DNA from: Natrarchaeobius chitinivorans
GTDB taxonomy: Archaea; Halobacteriota; Halobacteria; Halobacteriales; Natrialbaceae
DNA: 64,000 bases
Assembly: GCF_003841505.1 (NCBI RefSeq)
Contig: NZ_REGA01000006.1
Location: 62,001-126,000 of the forward strand
Direction: 5' to 3'
A program made the translations under genes and the position numbers. Shown one piece after another: positions 50,985 to 62,007 of this stretch. Each line of letters opens with the position of its first letter. The first letter of the stretch is position 1. The notes beneath the pieces are model-generated. The model ran no database searches, was not told the DNA's origin, and saw only the letters and a list, made by a program, of their open reading frames with translations.

Positions 50985-52177
50985 CACTCGGGGAGCAGGA
51001 GGGCGACGGTCGTCGTGTTGTGATAGCCGCTGAACTGTCCCGGACCCATACAGACTTCGCCGTACGTTTCGAATCCGACGAACGGCCCGGAGAGTTCACC
51101 CGCCATCTCTTCGACCGCGGTTTCGAACTCGTCTCCGAGCACGATTCCGCGACACGCACAGTCGTAAATGAAGCCGCCGGCCATGGGAACGTCGCCCGCG
51201 TCCTCGAGCGCTCGCCGGATCGTCTCGCCGGCGGATTCGATCTGGTCGTCGGGCCGTCCGTGCATCACCCGCAGGAACGTTCCCTCCGGAATGTCGACGG
51301 TAAACTGCATCGCCCCCGCCTCGTCTTCGATCCAGGGCCAGCGCATCTTGTACTGATCGCCCTGGTTGATACCGAACTCGAACTCACAGAGGATCTCCTG
51401 GAGGAGCGTCGAATTCGCGTCGAGTTCGTCGATGTCGACGTCGAACTCCTCGCGGACGGTTTCGCGAACGGCGTCCTTCCAGACCTCGAACGCCGGCTCG
51501 CCGTCGAGTTCGTAGACGGTCGGTCCGTCCGCACGCGTCACCTCGACCGGCTCCGAGAGCGGCTCGTGACCGTGTGCGACCGAGACGACCGGGCGGTTCT
51601 CCGCTCCGATCAACGCCAAGACGATGCCGTCTTCGACGACGTCGCCGTCGTGAAAGACGTACGTCGCCTCGAGGCGGTGATCGTCGGCCGCGGAGCCGCC
51701 CGCGATGGACACTTCGGGCCCGAGTTTCTGCTGGCAGATCAGGGCCAGTTTCTCCCCGACGCCGCTGAGCCCGTCGTGTAAGGTGATCGCCGCCGCGTAG
51801 GGGTGTTCGTCGACTCGCTCGGGCAGATCGCCGACGGCCTCCCGGACCGCTCGAGCGGCGTTCTCCCGAAGGCCGGTCCCCAGACCGGTGTAAAACGAGA
51901 GCGTCTCGCTCGAGACGAGTCCGACCGCGACGCCGTTTCCGACGGCATCCTCCGTAAACGAGCCGTTCGCCGAGCAGCCGATCACTTTCGTGTCGGGGCC
52001 GACGACGCGCCGGACCCCCGACAGAACCCGATCGAAGTCGTATTCGACGGGACAGAAGACCTGGCAGAAGTCCACCCGTTCCCCCGAAAGTTGTGCCAGT
52101 GCCTCCGTCGCTGCCCGTTCACCCGGATTCTCCTCCGAGCTTTCGGTTATCAGTGCTGTACCAACGGAAGTGGACAT
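50984..52177 (-). CDS. FIST-domain sensor protein
   Basis: 397 residues from the ATG at 52177. FIST_N (about 10-220: VIGCSANGSFTEDAVGNGVA, SIAGGSAADDHRLEATYVF) and FIST_C (about 230-385: PTVYELDGEPAFEVWKDAV, GGFIYDCACRGIVLGDEF, FVGFETYGEVCMGPG) are both complete. FIST domains are proposed to bind small ligands, probably amino acids. The FIST gene and the histidine kinase downstream overlap by one base and likely form one sensing unit. Confidence 0.88.
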   Translation of the reverse strand: MSTSVGTALITESSEENPGERAATEALAQLSGERVDFCQVFCPVEYDFDRVLSGVRRVVGPDTKVIGCSANGSFTEDAVGNGVAVGLVSSETLSFYTGLGTGLRENAARAVREAVGDLPERVDEHPYAAAITLHDGLSGVGEKLALICQQKLGPEVSIAGGSAADDHRLEATYVFHDGDVVEDGIVLALIGAENRPVVSVAHGHEPLSEPVEVTRADGPTVYELDGEPAFEVWKDAVRETVREEFDVDIDELDANSTLLQEILCEFEFGINQGDQYKMRWPWIEDEAGAMQFTVDIPEGTFLRVMHGRPDDQIESAGETIRRALEDAGDVPMAGGFIYDCACRGIVLGDEFETAVEEMAGELSGPFVGFETYGEVCMGPGQFSGYHNTTTVALLLPE

Positions 52178-52320
52178 AGCACACAGTGAGTCGTCTCGGT
52201 AATTGAATGTTTGGTTCACATATTCTCGGACAGTTCGTGTGTGGTCACCCATCTCCGCGTGACGCTTTCGAACTCGGAACGAGCGTGACATTCTCGGGGC
52301 CAGCCCTCCTACACCCGGCC

Positions 52321-52605
52321 ATGAACGATAGCAGTTCGTCCGGATCGACGGAACAGTGCTGGCTCGTCGAACGCGAGTTCGGCGATCGAAACGTCGTGAC
52401 GATCGTCTACGCGACCGCCGACGGATCGCGGTATCTCCACCGGGAACGATCGACGGCGTCGCTTCGAAACGGCTCGCCGGTTACCGCGGCCGTCGAGGTT
52501 CCCGAGGACGACCTCGAGGCGGTTCGAGACGAGGACCGTCGGGAGCGGTATGCCACCGAGGCGAATCGAACCGAAACCCAGTTCGATCCGGACGATCCGA
52601 TCTAG
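52321..52605 (+). CDS. small conserved haloarchaeal protein
   Basis: 94-residue acidic protein: CWLVEREFGDRNVVTIVYAT, ADGSRYLHRERSTASLRNGS, TAAVEVPEDDLEAVRDEDRR. Mixed beta-alpha; no catalytic motif. Probably a haloarchaea-specific small protein of unknown role. Divergent from the FIST gene, with a 28-bp repeat array directly after its stop. Confidence 0.6.
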   Translation: MNDSSSSGSTEQCWLVEREFGDRNVVTIVYATADGSRYLHRERSTASLRNGSPVTAAVEVPEDDLEAVRDEDRRERYATEANRTETQFDPDDPI

Positions 52606-52611
52606 ACGACC

Positions 52612-52767
52612 CGTTCTTTCCTCCCAGTTCCCCCCACACCGTTCTTTCCTCCCAGTTCCCCCCACACCGTTCTTTCCTCCCGGTTCCCCCGCACATCGTC
52701 CTGCCCCCGCACATCGTCCCTGCCCCCGTTTCACTCCGCACGTCGTTCTTTCCTCCCATTTCTCTCC
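52612..52767. repeat. 28-bp tandem repeat and degenerate tail
   Basis: Two identical units CGTTCTTTCCTCCCAGTTCC+CCCCACAC (52612-52639, 52640-52667), a third with small changes from 52668, then shorter C-rich relatives up to about 52767. Strand-asymmetric, pyrimidine-rich on the plus strand. Between the small acidic protein gene and the ABC ATPase gene. Confidence 0.85.
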
Positions 52768-52824
52768 GTATATTATCGATCGCGAGTGACAAACCTTATC
52801 GGGAAACGGCGTGTGCTCACAGCC

Positions 52825-53751
52825 ATGCCCGCTATCACAGTCGACAGCCTGACCAAATCGTACGGTCAGACCCTCGCGCTCTCGGAGCTCTCTTTCGAGG
52901 TCCAGGAGGGCGAAGTGTTCGGATTCCTCGGTCCGAACGGGGCCGGGAAGTCGACGACGATCAACCTGCTCCTCGATTTCATCCGGCCGACGGCCGGCCA
53001 CGTCGAGGTATTGGGAATGGACGCCCAGACGCACAGCCGCGACATTCGCGCCCGGACCGGCGTCCTCCCGGAAGGCGTCGAACCCTACGATCGGCTCACC
53101 GCTCGCGAGCACCTCGAGTTCGCGATCGAGTCGAAAAATACCAGGGACGATCCGGAAGCGCTCCTCAAGCGCGTCGGCCTGCTCGACGCCATCGATACGA
53201 AGGCCGGCGGCTACTCCAAAGGGATGTCCCAGCGGTTGATGCTCGCGATGGCGCTCGTGGGCGAACCCGACCTGCTGATTCTGGACGAGCCATCGACGGG
53301 TCTCGATCCGAACGGCGCACGCGAAATGCGCCGGATCGTCACGCAGGAAAACGAGCGAGGAGCGACCGTCTTCTTTTCGAGTCACATCATGGAGCAAGTC
53401 GAGGCGGTCTGTGACCGCGTCGGCATTCTCCGCGACGGCGAGATGGTCGCAATCGACTCCGTAGAGGGACTTCGCGACTCCGTCACGGACGGAGAGAGCC
53501 TCCGGATCACCGTCGATCGGATCGAGGACGACGCCCTCCACGCGGTCCGTTCGCTCCCCGACGTCTCCGACGCCGTCGTCGAGGGCGAGAACCCGCCCCG
53601 GATAGTCGTCCAGGTCGACGGCTCGAAGACGGCCGTGCTGGGCGAACTGGAAGAACGGGGTATCGAGGTCGAGGACTTCTCGACGACCGAAGCCTCGCTC
53701 GACGACGTCTTCCAGTCGTACACGGCGGATCGGGAGGTGACGGCCCGATGA
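52825..53751 (+). CDS. ABC transporter ATP-binding protein (ABC-2 type)
   Basis: 308 residues from the ATG at 52825. Walker A GPNGAGKSTT, signature YSKGMSQRLMLAMALV (Q-loop before it at GVLPEGVEPYD), Walker B LLILDEPSTGLDP and H-loop SSHIMEQVEAV. A C-terminal extension of about 90 residues is typical of exporters of the CcmA/NodI type. A TATA-like CTTATC lies about 29 bases before the start. The permease gene overlaps its end by four bases. Substrate not known. Confidence 0.9.
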   Translation: MPAITVDSLTKSYGQTLALSELSFEVQEGEVFGFLGPNGAGKSTTINLLLDFIRPTAGHVEVLGMDAQTHSRDIRARTGVLPEGVEPYDRLTAREHLEFAIESKNTRDDPEALLKRVGLLDAIDTKAGGYSKGMSQRLMLAMALVGEPDLLILDEPSTGLDPNGAREMRRIVTQENERGATVFFSSHIMEQVEAVCDRVGILRDGEMVAIDSVEGLRDSVTDGESLRITVDRIEDDALHAVRSLPDVSDAVVEGENPPRIVVQVDGSKTAVLGELEERGIEVEDFSTTEASLDDVFQSYTADREVTAR

Positions 53752-54668
53752 GCACCGAAACCGGAACGACCACCGCGTCGGGTTCGCCCTCGAGTTCGAT
53801 CAACCTCGAGAGCATCCGTGCGATCGCGAAAAAGGACTTTCAGGACTCGTTTCGCTCGTGGGTGTTCTGGGGGCTGAGCATCTTCTTTTTCACGCTTCTC
53901 GTCGCGTCCACGGGCATCATCTCTTATTTCGAGGGCGATCTCATCGCGGCGGAAGGCGCGACCACGGTCGTCCTCATCGATCAGGTAAGGGGTCTTACGC
54001 AACTCGTGATCCCGTTGATCGCGTTGATACTCGGCTGGAAGTCGGTCGCCGGCGAACGCGAATCCGGCAGCATCAAAATCCTGCTCTCCTTGCCTCACTC
54101 GCGAACGGACGTCCTCATCGGCAAGCTCATCGGCCGATCCGCCGTCCTCGCCGTCTCGCTGACCGTCGGCTTCGCGCTCGCGGCCGTCGTCGTCGCCGCG
54201 TTGATCGGGAGTTTCGACGTCGGCGATTACCTCGGCTTGCTCGTGGTGTCGATCCTCTATGGGGTCGCCTACACGAGCCTCGCGATCGCGGCGTCGTCGA
54301 TGACCCGGTCGACGACGATCGCCGGCGCGGCGATCTTCGGGATCTTCGTCCTGTTTTACATCATCTGGGATACCATCGTTACGGCGATCTATCTGCTGAT
54401 GATCTTCGACTATCTCCCGGACAACGAGACGATGGCCCAGGTCGTCCTCTTCTTCCAGAGTCTCGACCCCGGAACGGCCTACGCGACGGTCCTCTCGCTT
54501 GCAACGTCCGTTGCGGAGATGGACGACCAGACCGTCGCCGCCCTCGAGGCGATGTTCGACACCGTTCCGTTCTACCTGACCGACTGGTTCGCGCTCGTGG
54601 TGTTGCTGTTCTGGATCGTCGTCCCGATGGCGATCGCGATCATTCGGTTCGACCGGACGGACCTCTAA
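53748..54668 (+). CDS. ABC-2 type permease
   Basis: 306 residues with six membrane helices. The cytoplasmic N-terminus carries IAKKDFQDSFRSWVFWGL, usual for ABC-2 permeases; the EGESGSIKILLSLP-like loop (GERESGSIKILLSLPHSRTD) follows helix two. Forms an exporter with the ATPase whose gene overlaps by four bases. Substrate unknown; NosY-like and drug/ polysaccharide exporters share this layout. Confidence 0.88.
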   Translation: MSTETGTTTASGSPSSSINLESIRAIAKKDFQDSFRSWVFWGLSIFFFTLLVASTGIISYFEGDLIAAEGATTVVLIDQVRGLTQLVIPLIALILGWKSVAGERESGSIKILLSLPHSRTDVLIGKLIGRSAVLAVSLTVGFALAAVVVAALIGSFDVGDYLGLLVVSILYGVAYTSLAIAASSMTRSTTIAGAAIFGIFVLFYIIWDTIVTAIYLLMIFDYLPDNETMAQVVLFFQSLDPGTAYATVLSLATSVAEMDDQTVAALEAMFDTVPFYLTDWFALVVLLFWIVVPMAIAIIRFDRTDL

Positions 54669-54698
54669 AAGATCTCTGGCCACCGCGCTCGAGGCTGT

Positions 54699-55163
54699 TT
54701 ACCCGGTCGTCTCCGTCGGTGCCGGCGGATGTCGCGCCGACTCGATCCAGAAGTCTTCGATCGCCTGTGCCATCGAATCGAACTCCTCGGGGCTTTTGGG
54801 TTTGGTGAGGTAGGCGTTTGCGGCCTGTTCGTAACTCTCGACGATGTCGGACTCGCTCTCCGAACTCGAGAGGACGAGCACCGGCGGTGGCGGGTAGTCG
54901 AGTTCGTTTTTGAGCGTCTCGAGGAACGAGAAGCCGTCGACGCGGGGCAGGTTCAGATCCAGCAGGATGATGTCGATGTCGGTGCTCGACTCACTGTCCT
55001 GGTGGACGTGAACGCATTCCGTCGCCTTCGCCCCGTCGGTAACGGTGTGAAACTCGATCTCGCTGTCCGTCGATTTGAACGCTTCCTGCGTGAGGCGAAC
55101 ATCGCCCGGATTGTCTTCGACGAGCAGGATGTTCACCGGCTCGTCGAGTGTGTACTCGGTCAT
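54699..55163 (-). CDS. single-domain response regulator
   Basis: 154 residues from the ATG at 55163. Receiver domain: acidic pocket VEDNPGDVRL, phospho-acceptor Asp in IILLDLNLPRVDG, Ser/Thr in VLSSSESESD and Lys in AYLTKPKSPEEF. No output domain; such Rcp1-like receivers act by protein contact and are common in haloarchaea beside histidine kinases. Orphan here; the nearest kinases are those of the FIST pair and the 7TM one. Confidence 0.92.
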   Translation of the reverse strand: MTEYTLDEPVNILLVEDNPGDVRLTQEAFKSTDSEIEFHTVTDGAKATECVHVHQDSESSTDIDIILLDLNLPRVDGFSFLETLKNELDYPPPPVLVLSSSESESDIVESYEQAANAYLTKPKSPEEFDSMAQAIEDFWIESARHPPAPTETTG

Positions 55164-55433
55164 GGGGACTCGTCTAGCTGTTAGTAGGTCCGACGCGTAA
55201 GGCTGGTCCCTACACACGTTGTGGCTGCAGGCGTCTTCGCTGACGCCGTTTGGTAGCGATTCGCGTTCAAATCGGTGTCCCGATGGACCGGCCGGACCGC
55301 AACCGTCCCCCTCCCACGCCATCGACGGACAGAGGCCCATACCTCTGTCTCGCCACCTGTTCTGTTCGATTGGACCTAATCTTGGACGGGGAGCCGAACG
55401 TTTATGCGATTCGTCACCCAACGTACGAGTAGA

Positions 55434-55703
55434 ATGGCCAGTTCGGCGAGCGATGGAGCCAGTCACGAGGACGAGATCCATCTGTGGCGTGAGGGCGATT
55501 GGTGGATCGCGACGGACGTGGAAACGGGTGTCACGAGTCAGGGACCGACTCGAACGGCTGCACTAAAAAATCTCGATGACGCAGTCACACTCCACCGAGA
55601 CGGGAGCGGTAGAGCGCCGACCGACGAGGAACTCCGCGGACTGGAGATCGAACCCGCGGAGAACACGACCGGTGAAAGCGAACCGCCGGACGTCCTCGAG
55701 TAG
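55434..55703 (+). CDS. HicB-type antitoxin
   Basis: 89 residues from the ATG at 55434. The partial RNase H-like HicB fold is seen in EIHLWREGDWWIATDVETGVTS and SQGPTRTAALKNLDDAVTLH. An acidic tail follows. The HicA toxin gene starts one base after its stop, the usual order in haloarchaea. TATA-like GTTTATG about 32 bases upstream. It would bind and neutralise HicA. Confidence 0.85.
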   Translation: MASSASDGASHEDEIHLWREGDWWIATDVETGVTSQGPTRTAALKNLDDAVTLHRDGSGRAPTDEELRGLEIEPAENTTGESEPPDVLE

Positions 55704-55704
55704 G

Positions 55705-55956
55705 ATGGCTCGCCGATCGTTTTCCGGTCGCGAGGTTGTGAAGGTTCTGGTCAACGCTGGCGGGTTCGAGTGGCGTCGAACATCCGGAGATCACGCTCAG
55801 TTGTACTACGAACATCCGACCAACGATGACGACAGGAGGCGAGTTACAGTTCCGTTACACGACGAACTTCGAACGGGGACCCTCAGAAACATCGCCAAGA
55901 GCGCGGGTGCAAACGAGTTCGACGAATTCTGTACGTGGATCGACCACAATTCTTGA
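55705..55956 (+). CDS. HicA-type mRNA interferase toxin
   Basis: 83 residues. Double-stranded-RNA-binding-like fold with the conserved Gly and catalytic His in RTSGDHAQLYYEHP (about H32), preceded by SGREVVKVLVNAGGFEWRR. HicA cleaves mRNA; HicB, encoded just upstream, blocks it. One of three toxin-antitoxin pairs in the window. Confidence 0.87.
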   Translation: MARRSFSGREVVKVLVNAGGFEWRRTSGDHAQLYYEHPTNDDDRRRVTVPLHDELRTGTLRNIAKSAGANEFDEFCTWIDHNS

Positions 55957-56074
55957 TGTCGTCAAAACCCGGTCCCGATGGGACCACAGACGGCTTACTC
56001 TTACCGCCAACGACTCTCACTACAGTCCGCCTCACTCTGTCGGCAAGCGGGAGGAAACCGATCACAAGTCGTTA

Positions 56075-58258
<2,184 letters not shown>

Positions 58259-58271
58259 TTAACGTTACCGT

Positions 58272-58320
58272 CGTTCGCCGACGCGAGCACTGTCCCCGTT
58301 CGCCGACGCGAGCGCTACCC
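58272..58320. repeat. 25-bp direct repeat, two copies
   Basis: CGTTCGCCGACGCGAGCACT at 58272-58291 and CGTTCGCCGACGCGAGCGCT at 58297-58316, partly inside the end of the ferredoxin gene and upstream of ligA. Confidence 0.8.
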
Positions 58321-58689
58321 CCACGGACTGTCGCCGACTTCAGCGCGGATCATCGGCCCGACCGCGACCCGACAGTCGGCTCGAGGGACCGCGATACACA
58401 GAAGCACGTAGCCGTCCGCCCGTTCGGCGGCCGTGAGCGCCCGGGGCTGGCGACGGTAGTCGAACGCTTCGGCTGCGTCGACCGGTTCGTTCGCCTCGGG
58501 CTCGTCGGGAGCGTCCTCCTCGACTGCGACCACTCGACCCACGCACGTCGTACAGGTCCCCTTCCGGCAGTCGGCGGGCAACCGGATCCCCTCGCGCAGG
58601 GCCACGTCGAGGACCGTCTCCCGTGGGTCGACCGCGACGGAATCGGTTCGGCCGTCGGGCCACTCGAGGGTCACGTCGTAGCTCGTCAT
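58315..58689 (-). CDS. 2Fe-2S ferredoxin
   Basis: 124 residues from the ATG at 58689. Plant-type ferredoxin fold with the cluster ligands CRKGTCTTCVGR (C41, C46, C49) and a fourth Cys in VLLCIAVPRADC (C98 or C106). Longer than minimal ferredoxins by an acidic insertion (EEDAPDEPEANEPVDAAEA). Electron carrier; partner enzyme unknown. Short gap to ligA upstream of it on the same strand. Confidence 0.9.
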   Translation of the reverse strand: MTSYDVTLEWPDGRTDSVAVDPRETVLDVALREGIRLPADCRKGTCTTCVGRVVAVEEDAPDEPEANEPVDAAEAFDYRRQPRALTAAERADGYVLLCIAVPRADCRVAVGPMIRAEVGDSPWG

Positions 58690-58871
58690 CGCGACTCCCC
58701 CGCCGTCGACCGTCGGTCGTCCAGTCGGTCCATACGGATGGTACGACGGGCGGCGGCAAAAGTCCGTTCCGCTCGAGTGCGTACTCCGCTTGGACCGATC
58801 CCGACGCCTCGCCGGGGGCGAACCGGGCGATACCCAGTCTTTACCCGCACCCACCACGTAGCGACGAGTAG

Positions 58872-59741
58872 ATGGGACAGGAAGCCGAGTACGGGCTGGT
58901 CGATCTCGAGGAGGTCGAAACCCCGGGCGACGAGTGGGAGGAGATCGACGTCTCGGATACGGAAGCCGACCGGATCGCCCGCAAGCGCGACCGCGAGTTC
59001 GAGCAGTTCGAAGAGCGCATCAAAGACGCCGACCAGTTCAAAGTCGAGCAGTCGGTGTTCGACGACGCGACGTTCGCCGCGCTGTACAAACTGGTTCAGG
59101 ACGGCTACGTCGAGGCCTTCGGTGGCCCCCTCTCGACGGGCAAGGAGGCGAACGTCTACCACGCGCTCGGCGACGACCGCGAGGTCGCCGTCAAGGTCTA
59201 CCGGATCAACGCCTCGAACTTCCGGCAGATGCGTGACTACCTCGAGGGCGACCCCCGGTTCGAGGGGTTAGGCGGGAAGAAAAAAGACGTCGTGCTCGCC
59301 TGGACGAAAAAGGAACTGGCGAACCTCGATCGTGCGAGAAAGGCCGGCGTCCGCGTTCCGGAGCCGATCGCCGCCGAGCGCAACGTTCTCGTGATGGAGT
59401 ACATCGGCAACGAGGAGGGCCGCGCGCGACGGCTCGGCGAGGTCCACATCGAGAACCCCGAGACCGCCTACGGGGTCATGCGCGAGTACATGCGCCGGCT
59501 CTACGCCGCCGGAATCGTCCACGGCGACTTGAGCGAGTACAACGTCGTCTTCGACGAGGGCCAGCTCGTGATCATCGACGTCGGCCAGGCCGTTACCGTC
59601 CACCACCCTAACAGCCGGGACTTCCTCGAGCGAGACTGCGAGAACGTCGCGAGTTTCTTCGCCCGACAGGGACTTGACGCCGATCCCGACGAGCTACTCG
59701 AGTTCGTCACGAGTCCGGAGCCGGACCCGTCCCGCGACTGA
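58872..59741 (+). CDS. rio1: Rio1 family serine protein kinase
   Basis: 289-residue atypical kinase needed for maturation of the small ribosomal subunit. RIO motifs: STGKEANVYHALGDDREVAVKVYR (P-loop-like), the flexible segment with GKKKD, catalytic loop IVHGDLSEYNVVFD (about D219) and metal-binding IIDVGQAVTVHHP. An acidic N-terminal 80 residues precedes the kinase fold. The 3' end overlaps the 3' end of the convergent histidine kinase gene by 35 bases. Confidence 0.94.
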   Translation: MGQEAEYGLVDLEEVETPGDEWEEIDVSDTEADRIARKRDREFEQFEERIKDADQFKVEQSVFDDATFAALYKLVQDGYVEAFGGPLSTGKEANVYHALGDDREVAVKVYRINASNFRQMRDYLEGDPRFEGLGGKKKDVVLAWTKKELANLDRARKAGVRVPEPIAAERNVLVMEYIGNEEGRARRLGEVHIENPETAYGVMREYMRRLYAAGIVHGDLSEYNVVFDEGQLVIIDVGQAVTVHHPNSRDFLERDCENVASFFARQGLDADPDELLEFVTSPEPDPSRD

Positions 59742-61449
59742 CCGCACCTTCCGTCGGAAGCTCGATGCGAGTCCGCGTTCCGCCGAGGTCGGGGTCGTCG
59801 TCGATCGTCAGCGAACCGCCGGATTTCCGGACGATGAGGTCGACCATCCAGAGGCCGATTCCCGACCCGTGTTTGAGGTCGGTCTCCTCGCCGGCGTGAA
59901 GCGTTTCGATCTCGTACGGGTCTGTTCCGGGGCCGTTGTCCGCGACGACGAGTTCGACCGAACCGTTCGTCGATCGCGCCCGGATGACGACCCGGACCGA
60001 CTCCGCCCCGTTTTCGTGGTGGACGATCGCGTTCTGGACGAGTTCGTCGAGCGCTCTGCCGATACTCGGGTGGGCGACGGCCGTAAGCTCCGACGGGACG
60101 TCGGTGTCGATGTCGACGGATCGGTGGCCGGTAGCGTACGGCTGTGCGTGCCGGCGGACGAGCGACTCGATCCGGACGGACTCGAGGGTTCTGTCGACGT
60201 CGATTATCGCCTCGAGTTCTTTCGCTTTCTCGCTGTGTCGCAGGATACGATCGGTGTTCGCCACGATTTCGCCGACGTGGTCGTCGACGTCGCCGTCGTC
60301 CGCCTGGTGCTGGATCATCTCCGCGTGCCCGCGGAGGATCGTCAACTCGTTTCTGATGTTGTGACGAAACACCCGAGAGAGCACCTGCTTGAGCAAGTCG
60401 AGTTCCTGTTCTCGCTCTTTGAGTTCGGTGATGTCGCGCAACACCAGCAGCGACCCGGTGTCGGCCCCACCCTGCTCGATCGGCCGGACGTCCATCGAGA
60501 AGTGTCTCGTGCGCTCGTTCGCCCCGATTGCGATCTCCGTTCCGCTCGTGTGACCCCGTTCGTACTGCTCGAGAACCCTCGGATACTCGCTGCAGACCGA
60601 CTCGAGGTCGTCGCCGATCGGGTCGCCGTCGACGTCGAACAGCGTTCTGGCCGCCGGATTGACGTCGACGATGGTTCCCTCGGTGTCGACGGAGAGCAAC
60701 GCGTCGGGCATCGTCTCGACGGCTTTCCGCCGGCTGACCGGCGCGAGCGCGAACAGCTGGTAGCGAAACAGCGCGAGCCCCCAGAGGACGGTCGTGACGA
60801 GAAACAGCAGGGGCGTCAGGTCGACGTACGGCGGAATCGCCTCGACGTTTCTGAACAGGTGCGTGTTGAGCGCGCCCGGAAAGCCGATGGCCCACCCGCC
60901 GAGGAGCAACAATAGCTGGTTGCGGTGATCCCCGACGGCCGAGCGGAGGTCCTGTGCGAGGAGTCCGGCGGGGACCATCACCATCGCCACCGCGAACCCG
61001 ATGTGGACGATGTACCACGGCCCGAGGACGAGTTCGCTGATACCGGCCGGATTCGCCGGCGTCTCCGCTGTGAGCACCAGGTGGTGCCACGGGTTCGTCG
61101 CGGTCAGTACGACGGTCACAGCGGGGATGATCAACAGTGCGAGGATCGACGATCGCTTCAGCGATACCCGGTCCCGTCTGGTATATTCCCAGACGAGCAA
61201 CGGCCAGCCAAAGATGACGAGCAACTGGAACAGGTGTCGAATCGTCGTGTTCACGAACACCGGCATGACCTGTGTCGGCCACGTGATCAACGCCAGCTGG
61301 ATCGACCAGCCGGCCATTCCGAGTTCACACAGCGCGAACCCTCGAGCCCCCGGCTCCGCTCGCTTTCGAAACGCGTAAACCGCGACTCCGGCGATCGGCA
61401 CGGCACAGATCAGCATGAAAAACGTCATCGACTGTGCTGCGCTCGTCAT
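59707..61449 (-). CDS. 7TM sensor histidine kinase
   Basis: 580 residues. The first 235 residues form about seven hydrophobic helices (for example FFMLICAVPIAGVAVYAF, LLVIFGWPLLVWEY, PLLFLVTTVLWGLALFRYQ), a haloarchaeal 7TM sensory module. A PAS domain (DALLSVDTEGTIVDVNPAAR), a HisKA with phospho-acceptor His in VFRHNIRNELTILRGH and a HATPase (LVQNAIVHHENG, DNGPGTDPYE, HGSGIGLWMV) follow. Signal unknown. Convergent overlap with rio1. Confidence 0.9.
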   Translation of the reverse strand: MTSAAQSMTFFMLICAVPIAGVAVYAFRKRAEPGARGFALCELGMAGWSIQLALITWPTQVMPVFVNTTIRHLFQLLVIFGWPLLVWEYTRRDRVSLKRSSILALLIIPAVTVVLTATNPWHHLVLTAETPANPAGISELVLGPWYIVHIGFAVAMVMVPAGLLAQDLRSAVGDHRNQLLLLLGGWAIGFPGALNTHLFRNVEAIPPYVDLTPLLFLVTTVLWGLALFRYQLFALAPVSRRKAVETMPDALLSVDTEGTIVDVNPAARTLFDVDGDPIGDDLESVCSEYPRVLEQYERGHTSGTEIAIGANERTRHFSMDVRPIEQGGADTGSLLVLRDITELKEREQELDLLKQVLSRVFRHNIRNELTILRGHAEMIQHQADDGDVDDHVGEIVANTDRILRHSEKAKELEAIIDVDRTLESVRIESLVRRHAQPYATGHRSVDIDTDVPSELTAVAHPSIGRALDELVQNAIVHHENGAESVRVVIRARSTNGSVELVVADNGPGTDPYEIETLHAGEETDLKHGSGIGLWMVDLIVRKSGGSLTIDDDPDLGGTRTRIELPTEGAVSRGTGPAPDS

Positions 61450-61525
61450 TGACCGATCACTCAGACGAGTGGGTTCCTCATAATTATATGTGGGGGTCGT
61501 TTAGATCTTCACTCTCGGCACCGAT

Positions 61526-61562
61526 ATAGTAACAGCTGAAACGATTTACACTCCTGATCGCT
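61526..61562. repeat. half copy of the TATAGTA palindromic element
   Basis: TATAGTAACAGCTGAAACGA then TTTACACTCCTGATCGC matches one arm of the element at 4928-5011 (whose right arm, on the other strand, reads TATAGTAACAACTGGAACTA) with a few changes. The other arm is missing. Confidence 0.65.
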
Positions 61563-61588
61563 AGACGTAGCGACAATGGGTGATTCAT

Positions 61589-61668
61589 ACGGATTGCTGT
61601 AACTGTTCATCGGAGCGACCGCGGGACGGCGCCCGGTCGCTCCGGTAACGACGTACAGCAAACCGTAT
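61589..61668. repeat. TACGG...CCGTA palindromic element, copy 7
   Basis: 80 bp, starts TACGGATTGCTGTAACTG and ends GTACAGCAAACCGTA, inner stem GGAGCGACCG / CGGTCGCTCC. Exact TCA flanks at 61586-61588 and 61669-61671. Intergenic, not at a stop codon. Confidence 0.9.
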
Positions 61669-62007
61669 CACTCGGTGCAGTCGTCACTATCTGCCGTGAG
61701 TGAACCGCTGATCGATCGATTTCGACCGGTCACGAACGGCTGCGCTGGATCCGGAAACCAGATACGGACTGGCCCAGAGCGACCCAAATCCGTCCACCCG
61801 TTCGACGGCATCGACTATCTTCAATCGACGGCGAGTGCGACCAGTTCCGATCCGATTCGCTCCGCGATGCCGACCAGGGTCGAGACGAAATCGGGCTCAC
61901 GGTGTAATCATTTAGGTCCAAACGACATCAACCACTAATTCTTTAGTACGTCTAAGGAGTCGGAGCTATCAGGACGCCAGCACGGAGACGATCGATTCAC
62001 CGAACTC

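Larger units (their letters stand above)
61450..62007. other. non-coding gap with two repeat families
   Basis: 558 bases without a clear gene. Holds a half copy of the TATAGTA element (61526-61562), palindromic element copy 7 (61589-61668), and near 61820-61915 on the minus strand a short frame reading LVGIAERIGSELVALAVD that may be a gene remnant. A TATA-like TTCTTTAGT lies about 60 bases before the 62008 start. Confidence 0.55.

Noticed and set aside
61730-61921. A small minus-strand gene
   Set aside because: A stretch reading LVGIAERIGSELVALAVD looks protein-like, but it ends after some 28 codons and the continuation is in another frame. No start with a promoter was found. At most a remnant.
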